Assembly: GCF_019212185.1 (NCBI RefSeq)
Contig: NZ_CP078138.1
Location: forward strand, 4,322,501 to 4,386,500
Reading direction: 5' to 3'
Length of the DNA: 64,000 nucleotides
Source of the DNA: Pseudomonas fluorescens
GTDB taxonomy: Bacteria; Pseudomonadota; Gammaproteobacteria; Pseudomonadales; Pseudomonadaceae
The position numbers and the translations under genes are program-made. This document shows positions 1-10,053 of this stretch, one piece after another (positions within the stretch are counted from its first letter, which is position 1; every line of letters begins with the position of its first letter). Under the pieces are notes generated by a model that saw only the letters and a list, made by a program, of their open reading frames with translations, had not been told where the DNA came from and did no database searches.

Positions 1-1165
1 CGTGCTGCTTGGTCTATATGAGGCCGCCGAACGAGTGGTGGCCGATGCCCAGGCGATTCAGGTACCGACCCAACTGCTGATTTCCGCCGCCGACTTCGTG
101 GTGCATCGAAAACCACAGGAACAATTCTTCGAGCGCCTGGGCAGCCTGCACAAGGAAAAACACCTGCTGCCCGGCTTCTTCCACGACACCCTTGGCGAAA
201 AAAATCGTGCTCACGCTGTGGCCAGTGCCCGACGGTTTATCCTGCAGAACTTCGCCCACGCACCGGCGCGCCCTTCGCTGCTGGAGGCCGACCGCCTGGG
301 CCTGACCTGCGCCGAGTCCGAATCACTCGCCGCGCCACTGCCACATAACTCTCTGCGTGACCTGTACTGGCGCATGACTCGCGCCAGCATGCGTATGGGC
401 AGTCGCCTATCGACCGGGGTCAAGCTGGGGTTCGACACCGGTTTCGACTCCGGCAGCACCCTGGATTATGTCTATCGCAATACCCCAAGCGGCACCTCTG
501 CAATCGGGCGCATGATCGATCGTAACTACCTCGATTCCATCGGCTGGCGCGGCATCCGCCAGCGCAAACTGCACGTCGAAGAACTGCTGCGCCTGGCCAT
601 GACGCACCTGCGCGAACAAGGACGTGAAGTGCGCATCGTCGATATCGCTGCCGGTCACGGGCGCTACATTCTCGAAGCCCTGCAAGGTGTCAACCCGCTG
701 CCCGAAACCATTCTTCTGCGTGACTACAGCGACATCAACGTGCGCGACGGCAGTGCGTTGATCCGCGAGAAGGGCCTGGAACACATTGCCCGTTTTATCA
801 AAGGCAATGCCTTTGACCGCGACGATCTTGCCGCGCTTGAACCCAAACCCACTCTGGCCGTGGTCTCAGGCCTGTACGAATTGTTCGCCGACAATCAGAT
901 GGTCAGCGACTCGCTGGCCGGGTTGGCCGCCGCCGTGGAACCCGGAGCCTACCTGATCTACACCGGCCAACCCTGGCACCCGCAACTGGAGTTGATTGCC
1001 CGCGCACTCACCAGCCACCGCGAAGGCCAGGCCTGGGTCATGCGCCGGCGCAGTCAGGCAGAAATGGACCAACTGGTGGAAGCGGCCGGCTTCCGCAGGA
1101 TCAGCCTGCGCGTCGATGAATGGGGGATTTTCAGCGTCAGCCTCGCGCAACGGGTGACTGAATGA
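1..1165 (+). CDS. Alpha/beta hydrolase-SAM methyltransferase fusion (5' end outside window)
   Basis: The reading frame is open from the left edge, so the gene starts upstream. The first ~85 visible residues look like the end of an alpha/beta hydrolase: a strand followed by an acidic residue (LLISAADFVV) and a late His in GFFHD, the usual positions of the catalytic acid and His. The nucleophile Ser would lie upstream. After a linker comes a class I SAM-dependent methyltransferase domain with glycine motif I (VDIAAGHGRY) near residue 220. The stop overlaps the next start (ATGA). The neighbours are lipid enzymes, so a lipid or head-group substrate is likely, but this is inference. The real substrate is unknown to me. 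Confidence 0.85.
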   Translation, partial: VLLGLYEAAERVVADAQAIQVPTQLLISAADFVVHRKPQEQFFERLGSLHKEKHLLPGFFHDTLGEKNRAHAVASARRFILQNFAHAPARPSLLEADRLGLTCAESESLAAPLPHNSLRDLYWRMTRASMRMGSRLSTGVKLGFDTGFDSGSTLDYVYRNTPSGTSAIGRMIDRNYLDSIGWRGIRQRKLHVEELLRLAMTHLREQGREVRIVDIAAGHGRYILEALQGVNPLPETILLRDYSDINVRDGSALIREKGLEHIARFIKGNAFDRDDLAALEPKPTLAVVSGLYELFADNQMVSDSLAGLAAAVEPGAYLIYTGQPWHPQLELIARALTSHREGQAWVMRRRSQAEMDQLVEAAGFRRISLRVDEWGIFSVSLAQRVTE

Positions 1166-2505
1166 ATCAAGCCGTAAATATGTCCCGCGAGCCCGGCCTG
1201 TTGAAACCGGCGCTGTTGTGGTTATTGCTGTTGGCACCGACATTCTTCGCCACCTACGGCTTCGCTACCTGGGTCACCACTCAGCGCAGTGACGTCGGAA
1301 CCCTGGTGTTCGATTGGGAAAATCAGTTGCCATTCTGGGCCTGGACAATCGTGCCTTATTGGTCGATCGACCTGCTGTACGGCCTGTCCCTGTTGCTGCC
1401 CAACAGTCGTGCCGAACTCAAGCGCCACGCTCTACGCCTACTGACCGCGCAACTGATCGCGGTCAGTTGCTTCCTGCTCTGGCCGTTACGCTTCACCTTT
1501 GCCCGCCCCGAACTGGACGGGGTGTTCGGCTGGTTGTTCGACGTACTGGCCGGCTTCGACAAGCCCTTCAATCAGGCGCCGTCGCTGCACATCGCCCTGC
1601 TGGTGGTGCTCTGGACCTGTTATCAGCGACACCTGCAAGGGATCTGGCGTGGTCTGATGCACCTGTGGTTCGGTCTGATCGGCATCTCTGTCCTGACCAC
1701 TTATCAACACCACTTCATCGACTTGCCTACCGGCGTGCTGCTTGGCTGCCTGTGCGTCTGGCTGTGGCCGCTGGATCGGTCCACCCCCTTGACCAATGCG
1801 CGTCTAACCTGCGACCGCAAGCGCTGGAAGTTGGCGCTGTGCTACGCCGTGGGCGCACTTATCGCCAGTCTTCTGGCGTTCGGCTTCAAGGGTGGCTGGC
1901 TGTGGTGGTTGTGGCCGGCAACCGCCTTGCTGCTGGTCGCACTGAATTACGCATTGCTGGACACCGGCGGCTTTCAGAAAGGCGCCGACGGCCACCTTTC
2001 CGGCGCTGCACGCTGGTTATTGGCGCCCTACCTGGCCGCAGCCTGGCTCAACTCTCGGCTGTGGACGCGCAACCACCCACAACCCGACCGGGTACTGGAC
2101 GACATTTGGCTCGGGCGCATTCCGAGCCGGCGCGAACTTAAAGCTGGCCCGTTCAAGGCCGTACTCGACTTGTGCGCCGAACTGTCTCTGGACCCTGGCC
2201 CGGTGGCCTATCGCTCACTGCCGGTACTCGACCTGATCGCCCCCACCCCAGCGCAATGCCGGGAAGCGGCCCAAGCCATCGACACTCTGCGTCAGCACGG
2301 TCCGCTGCTGGTCTGCTGCGCCCTCGGCTACTCGCGAAGCGCCACGGCCATTGCCGCCTGGTTGCTGCACAGCGGCAGGGCTGCCAACGTGGAGCAGGCG
2401 ATCAGCCAATTGCGGCAGGCACGTCCAGGTATCGTCCTGCACTCGGCACACCGCGCTGCCTTACAGGGACTGGTGGCGAACAGGGAGCCGGCTTATGACC
2501 AGTGA
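1162..2505 (+). CDS. PAP2 / dual-specificity phosphatase fusion membrane protein
   Basis: 447 residues. The N-terminal ~300 residues are strongly hydrophobic with about 8-10 membrane segments and carry PAP2-like motifs: PSLH at 140-143 (variant of PSGH) and an H-x3-D pair at 183-187 (HHFID). The C-terminal ~130 residues form a soluble tyrosine/dual-specificity phosphatase domain with the P-loop C-x5-R, Cys386 to Arg392 (CALGYSR). It therefore joins two unrelated phosphatase folds, probably acting on lipid phosphates at the inner membrane. It overlaps the upstream methyltransferase gene by 4 nt and the next gene by 11 nt, so translation is likely coupled. The substrate is not known. Confidence 0.88.
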   Translation: MNQAVNMSREPGLLKPALLWLLLLAPTFFATYGFATWVTTQRSDVGTLVFDWENQLPFWAWTIVPYWSIDLLYGLSLLLPNSRAELKRHALRLLTAQLIAVSCFLLWPLRFTFARPELDGVFGWLFDVLAGFDKPFNQAPSLHIALLVVLWTCYQRHLQGIWRGLMHLWFGLIGISVLTTYQHHFIDLPTGVLLGCLCVWLWPLDRSTPLTNARLTCDRKRWKLALCYAVGALIASLLAFGFKGGWLWWLWPATALLLVALNYALLDTGGFQKGADGHLSGAARWLLAPYLAAAWLNSRLWTRNHPQPDRVLDDIWLGRIPSRRELKAGPFKAVLDLCAELSLDPGPVAYRSLPVLDLIAPTPAQCREAAQAIDTLRQHGPLLVCCALGYSRSATAIAAWLLHSGRAANVEQAISQLRQARPGIVLHSAHRAALQGLVANREPAYDQ

Positions 2506-2935
2506 CATGAAGCTGCAAGCCACCGCCAGCCTGTTACGGCGTGGCGCGTCCCTCGACCATCTGTCTACCGGTCTGACCTTATTGGGCGCCGCACTTGGCT
2601 TGAGCCAATACCTGTTGGCCAGTCTCGGCGGCTGGGCAGTCACCGGCAGCATTGCCCTGCTGTTGCTTGGTCTGCTGCAGAAGTACTGGGCGCTGCGCGT
2701 CGCCTTCGATGCTGAATTGTTCCACTGTGTCGCCAACCTTGAGCAACCCCTGGACCAACGCGGCGAATCACTGGATCAAGCCTTGATTGCACTCGGCCTG
2801 CAATCCGCCGCTCGAGGCGGCCGGCCATGGAGTGAACGTATCCGTGGAGCCCTGAATCTGCTGCGTCGACAAGCACTGCTGATGGCGCTTCAGGTGCTGG
2901 TCGTAGTGGGTTTGATCCTGACTGGCTTTTATTGA
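2495..2935 (+). CDS. Small membrane protein of the lipid cluster, function unknown
   Basis: 146 residues from the ATG at 2495, which has a GGGAG-type ribosome site upstream inside the previous gene. It has three hydrophobic segments: about 25-45 and 48-66, and one at the very C-terminus (LLMALQVLVVVGLILTGFY), with a polar middle region. I do not recognise a family. Because it is sandwiched with an 11-nt overlap on one side and 13 nt from the acyltransferase on the other, it is probably a membrane component of the same lipid pathway. An ATG four codons downstream is an alternative start. Confidence 0.75.
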   Translation: MTSDMKLQATASLLRRGASLDHLSTGLTLLGAALGLSQYLLASLGGWAVTGSIALLLLGLLQKYWALRVAFDAELFHCVANLEQPLDQRGESLDQALIALGLQSAARGGRPWSERIRGALNLLRRQALLMALQVLVVVGLILTGFY

Positions 2936-2948
2936 ATAAGGAGAATTC

Positions 2949-3572
2949 ATGCTCGAACCTCTGTTCGCCACCCTCATCACTTCCGCCGCTCGCACCCTGA
3001 CCGGCGCCCGCAGTCTGTGGCTTGGCTGCGCGCCCGAGGCGGTTCAGCGCATCTACTTCGCCAACCACAGCAGCCACGGTGACTTCGTCTTGCTCTGGGC
3101 CTCGCTGCCGCCGGCCCTGCGCAAAATGACCCGGCCAGTGGCGGGCGCTGACTACTGGCAAACCAGCGCGCTGCGTCGCTACATCATCAACCGCGTATTC
3201 AATGGCGTACTGATCGAACGCGAGCGCAAGGAGCCAACCGACAATCCATTGCAGCCAATGCTCGACGCCCTGAACAATGGCGATTCGCTGATCATCTTTC
3301 CAGAAGGCACGCGCAACCTCGAAGAGAGTGGTTTGCTGCCCTTCAAAAGCGGGATCTATCACCTGGCAACACACCATCCCGGCGTGGAGTTGGTACCGGT
3401 ATGGATCGCCAACCTCAATCGCGTCATGCCCAAGGGGCGTGTCCTGCCATTACCGCTGCTGTGTACAACACGCTTCGGTGCGGCCTTGACCCTTGAACCC
3501 GGCGAAAGCAAGGAGCAGTTTCTCCAGCGCAGCCGTGAAGCCTTGCTGGAGCTGGCCGAGGAGCAAAACTGA
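2949..3572 (+). CDS. PlsC-type acyltransferase
   Basis: 207 residues. It carries the two family hallmarks: H-x4-D (NHSSHGD, His40 to Asp45), which is the catalytic pair, and FPEGTRN near residue 118, which binds glycerol phosphate. Enzymes of this family move an acyl chain to 1-acyl-glycerol-3-phosphate to make phosphatidate at the inner membrane. A strong AGGAG site precedes the ATG. The stop lies 1 nt before the cytidylyltransferase start, so acyl transfer and CDP activation are encoded as a pair. It is probably a paralogue of the housekeeping plsC, so I give no symbol. Confidence 0.9.
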   Translation: MLEPLFATLITSAARTLTGARSLWLGCAPEAVQRIYFANHSSHGDFVLLWASLPPALRKMTRPVAGADYWQTSALRRYIINRVFNGVLIERERKEPTDNPLQPMLDALNNGDSLIIFPEGTRNLEESGLLPFKSGIYHLATHHPGVELVPVWIANLNRVMPKGRVLPLPLLCTTRFGAALTLEPGESKEQFLQRSREALLELAEEQN

Positions 3573-3573
3573 C

Positions 3574-4506
3574 ATGGACAGACAGACCCTGATGCTGTTC
3601 GGCGGGATTGGCACCTTCCTGCTGCTGGCTTCACTGATCGGATGGCTGCTCAAACTGCGCAGTCGTGGCACGGCCAACCCGGTGATCGACAACCTCAATG
3701 CGCGGATCAACGCCTGGTGGGTCATGGTCGCGGTGATCGGCATTGCGTTCTGGTTAGGTACCAGTGCGGTGATCCTGTTGTTCTACGCAGTCTCGTTTTA
3801 CGCCCTGCGTGAATTCATGACGCTGACACCCACCCGGCGTAGCGACTACCCGGCATTGGTGGCCGCTTTTTACCTGGCACTGCCACTGCAATATCTGCTG
3901 ATCTATTACGATTGGTACGGGCTGTTCTCGATCTTCATCCCGGTCTACGTGTTCCTGCTGCTGCCGATCCTCGCTTCGTTGGGAGGGGACAGCACGCACT
4001 TTCTCGAGCGCGCTTCCAAAGTCCAGTGGGGGTTGATGATTGCGGTGTTCTGCGTGTCCCACGTCCCCGCCCTGCTGACCCTGGACATCAGCGGCTATGA
4101 AGGACGCAACCTCTTGTTGATCGCGTTCCTGGTGATCGTGGTGCAGATGTCGGATGTGCTGCAATACGTCTGCGGCAAGCTGTTCGGCAAGCATAAAATC
4201 GCACCCAACCTGTCGCCGTCCAAAACTGTCGAAGGTTTTATCGGCGGCGTGCTGCTGGCTTCGCTGATTGGTGCAGCACTGTTCTGGATCACCCCGTTCA
4301 CTGCCGGACAGGCATTCCTGATTGCGCTGTTGATTAACTTGCTGGGATTCGCCGGCGGGATCGTCATGTCGGCGATCAAACGCGATCGCGGCGTCAAGGA
4401 TTGGGGGCACATGATCGAAGGCCACGGTGGCATGCTCGATCGACTGGATTCGGTGTGTTTTGCCGCTCCCATTTTCTTTCATCTGGTGCGCTACGGCTGG
4501 ACGTGA
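3574..4506 (+). CDS. Phosphatidate cytidylyltransferase (CdsA family)
   Basis: 310 residues with about eight membrane segments. The C-terminal CTP-transferase signature is complete at about 266-292: S-x-x-K-R, then K-D four residues later, then H-G-G-x-x-D-R-x-D (EGHGGMLDRLD). The reaction makes CDP-diacylglycerol from phosphatidate and CTP. The ATG at 3574 sits 1 nt after the acyltransferase stop; a longer frame upstream would run into that gene. It is probably a second CdsA dedicated to this cluster, since the essential cdsA of pseudomonads sits elsewhere as I recall (near dxr/bamA). An intrinsic terminator follows directly. Confidence 0.9.
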   Translation: MDRQTLMLFGGIGTFLLLASLIGWLLKLRSRGTANPVIDNLNARINAWWVMVAVIGIAFWLGTSAVILLFYAVSFYALREFMTLTPTRRSDYPALVAAFYLALPLQYLLIYYDWYGLFSIFIPVYVFLLLPILASLGGDSTHFLERASKVQWGLMIAVFCVSHVPALLTLDISGYEGRNLLLIAFLVIVVQMSDVLQYVCGKLFGKHKIAPNLSPSKTVEGFIGGVLLASLIGAALFWITPFTAGQAFLIALLINLLGFAGGIVMSAIKRDRGVKDWGHMIEGHGGMLDRLDSVCFAAPIFFHLVRYGWT

Positions 4507-4520
4507 ATCAAGCGAATAGA

Positions 4521-4546
4521 AAAAGGGCGCCAGCGGCGCCCTTCTT
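4521..4546 (+). terminator. Intrinsic terminator after the lipid cluster
   Basis: A 7-bp GC stem (4525-4531 with 4535-4541, loop AGC) is preceded by an A-run and followed by TTCTT. It lies between the convergent cytidylyltransferase gene and ibpA. The A-run on the left could make it work on the minus strand as well. Confidence 0.8.
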
Positions 4547-4558
4547 CATTGCACTGAC

Positions 4559-5005
4559 TCAGTGTTGCAGTGCGGCTTTTTGCTCACCGTTGATCGGGAT
4601 GCGTTTGGCCTTGGCTTCCTCTGGCACGATGCGCAGCAGATCGATGCTGAGCAGGCCATTGCGCAGGTCCGCAGCCTTGATCTCAATGTGATCGGCGAGA
4701 CGGAACGACAGTTTGAACGCACGCTGGGCAATGCCCTGGTGCAGGAAGGTGACGCTGTCGTTGTTCTCACGTTTGCCGCCACTGATGGTCAGCACACCTT
4801 TTTCGACTTGCAGTTCCAGGTCTTCTTCCTGGAAACCGGCCGCCGCGACGACGATGCGATACTGGTCATCACCGTGTTTTTCAACGTTGTAGGGTGGGTA
4901 GCTGCTGCCGGGCTCATTGCGCAGCGCAGTCTCGAACAGATCGTTGAATCGATCGAAACCTACCGAAGAACGGAACAGTGGAGCCAGGGAAAATGCGGTA
5001 CTCAT
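4559..5005 (-). CDS. ibpA: Small heat-shock protein IbpA (Hsp20)
   Basis: 148 residues. The N-terminus (MSTAFSLAPLFRSSVGFDRF) is typical of IbpA. An alpha-crystallin domain covers about 35-125 with the conserved NGLLSIDL segment, and the C-terminal tail holds the I-x-I motif (RIPI) needed for oligomer assembly. It is a cytoplasmic holdase that binds unfolding proteins and passes them to DnaK/ClpB. It is a single-gene unit, convergent with the lipid cluster. Upstream are a sigma-32 promoter and a ROSE-like thermometer, listed separately, so control is expected both at transcription and at translation. Confidence 0.95.
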   Translation of the reverse strand: MSTAFSLAPLFRSSVGFDRFNDLFETALRNEPGSSYPPYNVEKHGDDQYRIVVAAAGFQEEDLELQVEKGVLTISGGKRENNDSVTFLHQGIAQRAFKLSFRLADHIEIKAADLRNGLLSIDLLRIVPEEAKAKRIPINGEQKAALQH

Positions 5006-5014
5006 GGTTCAAAT

Positions 5015-5078
5015 CTCCTGAAAACAATCAGCAAGGTTTTTTATCTCCGCGACCCGAATTCGGCATCGCGTAACCCTT
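5015..5078 (-). promoter_or_regulatory. Probable ROSE-type RNA thermometer in the ibpA leader
   Basis: In the mRNA the ribosome site AGGAG (complement of 5015-5019) is preceded by UUGCU (complement of 5030-5034). ROSE elements sequester the Shine-Dalgarno with exactly a U(U/C)GCU motif, using a weak G-G pair that melts on heating. ROSE control of ibpA is known in Pseudomonas aeruginosa. The motif and spacing are read from the sequence; the fold is inferred. Confidence 0.65.
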
Positions 5079-5106
5079 AGATAGGGACCGCCCATTGCAT
5101 TTCAAG
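5079..5106 (-). promoter_or_regulatory. Sigma-32 heat-shock promoter of ibpA
   Basis: Read on the minus strand: -35 CTTGAAA (5106-5100), a 13-nt spacer, and -10 CCCTATCT (5086-5079). This is one base from the classic RpoH pattern CTTGAAA-N13-15-CCCCATNT. Confidence 0.8.
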
Positions 5107-5125
5107 AGATTCTTTGAAGATTTTT

Positions 5126-6085
5126 TCAGGCCGCTTCAGCGACTGACAGGCCGAGCAAACGTGAGACCTGATCCAGCTCGGTCTCGCGGCGCATCAAGGT
5201 AAACAGCTCCACCGCCTCGGGATAATTGCGGGTCAGCATGGCCAGCCACTGCTTCAAGCGACCGGGTGATTGGCGGGCGGTCATTTGCGCCTTGGCCTGC
5301 AGCCAGAATTCCTGGATCAGCGGCAGCAGTTCGGCCCAGCTCATCTCCACCACCTCTTCGCCGGCCCGCGCCGCGGCGATCTGCCGTGCCAAGTCCGGGC
5401 GCGACACCAGGCCGCGGCCGAGCATGATGTCCTCGACGCCGCTGATTTCCCTGCAACGCCGCCAATCCTCGACGCTCCAGATATCGCCATTGGCAAACAC
5501 CGGGACCTTCACCACCTCTTGCACCCGCGGGATCCACTCCCAGTGCGCTGGCGGCTTGTAGCCGTCCATCTTGGTCCGCGCATGCACCACGATATGCTCC
5601 GCGCCACCCTCGGCCAGCGCCGTGGCACACACCAGCGAACCGTCGGGACTGTCGAATCCCAGGCGCATCTTCGCGGTCACCGGAATGTGCGCCGGCACCG
5701 CGCGACGCACGTGCTCGACGATCTGGTTGAGCAGCTCCGGCTCCTTGAGCAACACCGCACCGCCCCGGGACTTGTTGACGGTCTTGGCTGGGCAGCCGAA
5801 ATTCAGGTCGATCACCTGCGACCCCAGCTCACAGGCCAACGCGGCGTTTTCCGCCAGGCACACCGGATCGGAACCGAGCAATTGCACGCGCAACGGCACG
5901 CCAGCAGCGGTTTTCGCACCGTTGAGCAATTCGGGACCGAACTTGTGGAAATACGCAGGCGTGAGCAGTTGATCGTTGATCCGGATGAACTCGGTCACGC
6001 ACCAATCGATACCGCCAACACGGGTCAGCACGTCCCGCAGGATGTTGTCGACCAACCCCTCCATGGGCGCCAAAGCAATTTGCAT
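5126..6085 (-). CDS. dusC: tRNA-dihydrouridine(16) synthase DusC
   Basis: 319 residues from the ATG at 6085; a GTG three codons earlier (6094) is an alternative start. The start [10 protein letters not shown] is the usual beginning of the family. It is an FMN enzyme that reduces a uridine to dihydrouridine in the tRNA D-loop. The catalytic Cys is in [15 protein letters not shown] near residue 98, and FMN/TIM-barrel segments follow ([26 protein letters not shown]). The subfamily choice DusC over DusA/B rests on the N-terminus and the length. It is a monocistronic gene between ibpA and the ABC operon. Confidence 0.88.
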   Translation of the reverse strand: MQIALAPMEGLVDNILRDVLTRVGGIDWCVTEFIRINDQLLTPAYFHKFGPELLNGAKTAAGVPLRVQLLGSDPVCLAENAALACELGSQVIDLNFGCPAKTVNKSRGGAVLLKEPELLNQIVEHVRRAVPAHIPVTAKMRLGFDSPDGSLVCATALAEGGAEHIVVHARTKMDGYKPPAHWEWIPRVQEVVKVPVFANGDIWSVEDWRRCREISGVEDIMLGRGLVSRPDLARQIAAARAGEEVVEMSWAELLPLIQEFWLQAKAQMTARQSPGRLKQWLAMLTRNYPEAVELFTLMRRETELDQVSRLLGLSVAEAA

Positions 6086-6305
6086 GGGAAACACTCAACG
6101 AAAATCGTGCGGCAGTTTACCGGTTTTCGTGGGTAGGGGCATGGTGAGGGGGTGGACGGTTGTCAGGAAGGGGGGGCATGTTGATCGGGCGACATGTTGG
6201 AACTGGCCGGTAAGGCTGCCATCGCTGGCAAGTTTACCCGCGAAGAACACGCCACGCCGTCAACGTCTGGCGCGTTATGATTTTTCGCGGGCAACGCCCA
6301 ACCTG

Positions 6306-8048
6306 TTACTTACGCGCCGCCTCCCACGACTTCAGCAGTTCGTTGTAGCTGACGGTCTCGCCCTTGGGCTTCTCGTTGGCCAGTTTCGGTTTGGGCGCTC
6401 CAGGTTGGTCGAACCAGTATTGGGCGTCGCGTTCCGGGTTGAGTTTCGGGCCGCAGGTGGTCTGGACCTTGGAGCGCTCGAGGCGGGCCATGATCGCGTC
6501 CTGGTCCTTGGCCAGGCCGTCGAGTGCCTGTTGCGGGGTTTTCTCGCCGCTGGCGGCTTCGGCGATGTGGCTCCACCAGAGTTGTGCCAGGCGTGGGTAG
6601 TCAGGCACGTTGGTGCCGGTCGGGGTCCACTGAACCCGGGCCGGGCTGCGGTAGAACTCCACCAGGCCGCCAAGTTTCGGCGCCAGGTCGCTCATGGCTT
6701 GCGAGTTGATGTCCGACTCGCGGATCGGCGTCAGGCCGACGATGGTTTTCTTCAGCGACACGGTTTTCGAGGTGACGAACTGCGCGTAGAGCCAGGCTGC
6801 CAGCTTCTGTTTCTCCGGGGTCGACTTCATGAAGGTCCAGGAACCCACGTCCTGATAGCCCAGTTTCATCCCCTCCTCCCAATACGGCCCGCGTGGCGAT
6901 GGCGCCATCCGCCACTTCGGCGTGCCGTCGGCGTTCATCACCGCCAGGCCCGGCTTGGTCATGTCGGCGGTGAAGGCGGTGTACCAGAAGATCTGCTGGG
7001 CGATGTTGCCCTGGGCCGGCACCGGACCGGATTCGGAGAAAGTCATGCCAGCCGCTTCCGGCGGCGCGTAGGCCTTCATCCAGTCGACGTATTTCTGCGT
7101 GGCAAAGACCGCCGCCGGGCCGTTGGTGTCGCCACCACGGGTCACACTGGAACCGACCGGGTGGCAGTCCTCGACACGAATCCCCCACTCGTCCACCGGC
7201 AAGCCATTGGGCAGGCCCTTGTCGCCGCCACCGGCCATGGAGAACCAGGCATCGGTGAAGCGCCAGCCGAGGGAGGGGTCTTTCTTGCCGTAGTCCATGT
7301 GCCCATAAACACGCTTGCCGTCGATTTCCTTGACGTCTTCGCTGAAGAACTTGGCGATGTCTTCATAGGCCGACCAGTTCACCGGTACACCCAGCTCGTA
7401 GCCGTACTTCTCCTTGAACTTGGCCTTCAGTTCCGGACGCTCGAACCAGTCGGCACGGAACCAGTAGAGGTTGGCGAATTGCTGGTCGGGCAGTTGATAG
7501 ATCTTGCCGTCCGGCGCGGTGGTGAAGGAAAGGCCGATGAAGTCCTTGAGATCGAGGGTTGGCGAGGTGTAGTCCTTGCCCTCATTGGCCATCAGGTCGG
7601 TGATGGATTCCGTCTTGCCATAGCGAAAATGCGTACCGATCAGGTCCGAGTCGTTGACCCAGCCGTCATAGATGTTCTTGTCGGATTGCATCTGGGTCTG
7701 CAGCTTTTCCACCACGTCGCCTTCCTGCAGCAAGTCGTGGGTCAGCTTGATCCCGGTAATTTCGCTGAAGGCCTTGGCCAGCACCTTGGACTCGTATTCG
7801 TGGGTGGCAATAGTCTCCGAGACCACGTTGATCTTCATCCCACGAAACGGCTCGGAGGCCTTGATAAACCACTTCAGCTCTTCCAACTGCTGCTCGGGCG
7901 TCAGGGTCGAGGGTTTGAATTCGCTGCCGATCCATTTCTTCGCAGCATCTTCATAAGCATCGGCCCAGGCCGCAGCGCTCAAGCCACTGAGTGCCAGCAT
8001 GGCTGCCAATGAAACGCTATGTCGCAGCTTGTTGTTTTTGTCGAACAT
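6306..8048 (-). CDS. ABC transporter periplasmic substrate-binding protein (GlpV-like)
   Basis: 580 residues, long for a family 1 sugar-binding protein but the length typical of the rhizobial GlpV class. A Sec signal peptide is visible (positive start, hydrophobic core, AWA-D cleavage near residue 30). The mature protein captures the solute in the periplasm for the two permeases. It is the last gene of the six-gene operon, 45 nt after the DUF2160 gene, with a strong AGGAGG site. By layout the substrate is glycerol or a related small polyol, but no catabolic gene lies nearby to confirm this. No clear terminator was seen after it. Confidence 0.85.
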   Translation of the reverse strand: MFDKNNKLRHSVSLAAMLALSGLSAAAWADAYEDAAKKWIGSEFKPSTLTPEQQLEELKWFIKASEPFRGMKINVVSETIATHEYESKVLAKAFSEITGIKLTHDLLQEGDVVEKLQTQMQSDKNIYDGWVNDSDLIGTHFRYGKTESITDLMANEGKDYTSPTLDLKDFIGLSFTTAPDGKIYQLPDQQFANLYWFRADWFERPELKAKFKEKYGYELGVPVNWSAYEDIAKFFSEDVKEIDGKRVYGHMDYGKKDPSLGWRFTDAWFSMAGGGDKGLPNGLPVDEWGIRVEDCHPVGSSVTRGGDTNGPAAVFATQKYVDWMKAYAPPEAAGMTFSESGPVPAQGNIAQQIFWYTAFTADMTKPGLAVMNADGTPKWRMAPSPRGPYWEEGMKLGYQDVGSWTFMKSTPEKQKLAAWLYAQFVTSKTVSLKKTIVGLTPIRESDINSQAMSDLAPKLGGLVEFYRSPARVQWTPTGTNVPDYPRLAQLWWSHIAEAASGEKTPQQALDGLAKDQDAIMARLERSKVQTTCGPKLNPERDAQYWFDQPGAPKPKLANEKPKGETVSYNELLKSWEAARK

Positions 8049-8093
8049 AGAGACCTCCTGTTTGAGTTTCGGAGCACGATTGCCGATTTTCGA

Positions 8094-8366
8094 CTAGCCC
8101 CAGCGCATCACAGCCAACAGCCACACCAGGGACAGCGCGGACGCCACCCAGATGCTCCAGCCGGTAGCGCCAATCACCAGCAAATGCAGGTAGGCGCTGC
8201 CGAGAAGACCAATAAACAGCCGATCACCACGGGTGGTGCTGATCGGTAAAAAGCCGCGCCGGGGAATGCTCGGTGAACGCAGCTCCCAAGTGGTCATGCC
8301 CAGCAGCAGCAAACCGATGACGCCGAAGAAAATCGCAGTGGGCAGGGTCCAGTTCATCCATTCCAT
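8094..8366 (-). CDS. DUF2160 small membrane protein of the ABC operon
   Basis: 90 residues from the ATG at 8366 (MEWMNWTLPTA), with AGGAA upstream; a longer frame runs back into the permease gene. It has two or three membrane segments and a central RRGFLP stretch. Proteins of this family sit in glycerol-type ABC operons between the second permease and the binding protein, as here. The precise role is not established; an accessory or stabilising membrane subunit is likely. It is 10 nt after the permease gene. Confidence 0.8.
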   Translation of the reverse strand: MEWMNWTLPTAIFFGVIGLLLLGMTTWELRSPSIPRRGFLPISTTRGDRLFIGLLGSAYLHLLVIGATGWSIWVASALSLVWLLAVMRWG

Positions 8367-8376
8367 GATCAGTTCC

Positions 8377-9177
<801 letters not shown>

Positions 9178-9186
9178 GTCAGGGCC

Positions 9187-10049
<863 letters not shown>

Positions 10050-10053
<4 letters not shown>

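Noticed and set aside
6100..6300. Possible degenerate REP or terminator after the binding-protein gene
   Set aside because: Only scattered partial matches (CATCGCTGGCAAG, imperfect arms); no stem with a T-run.
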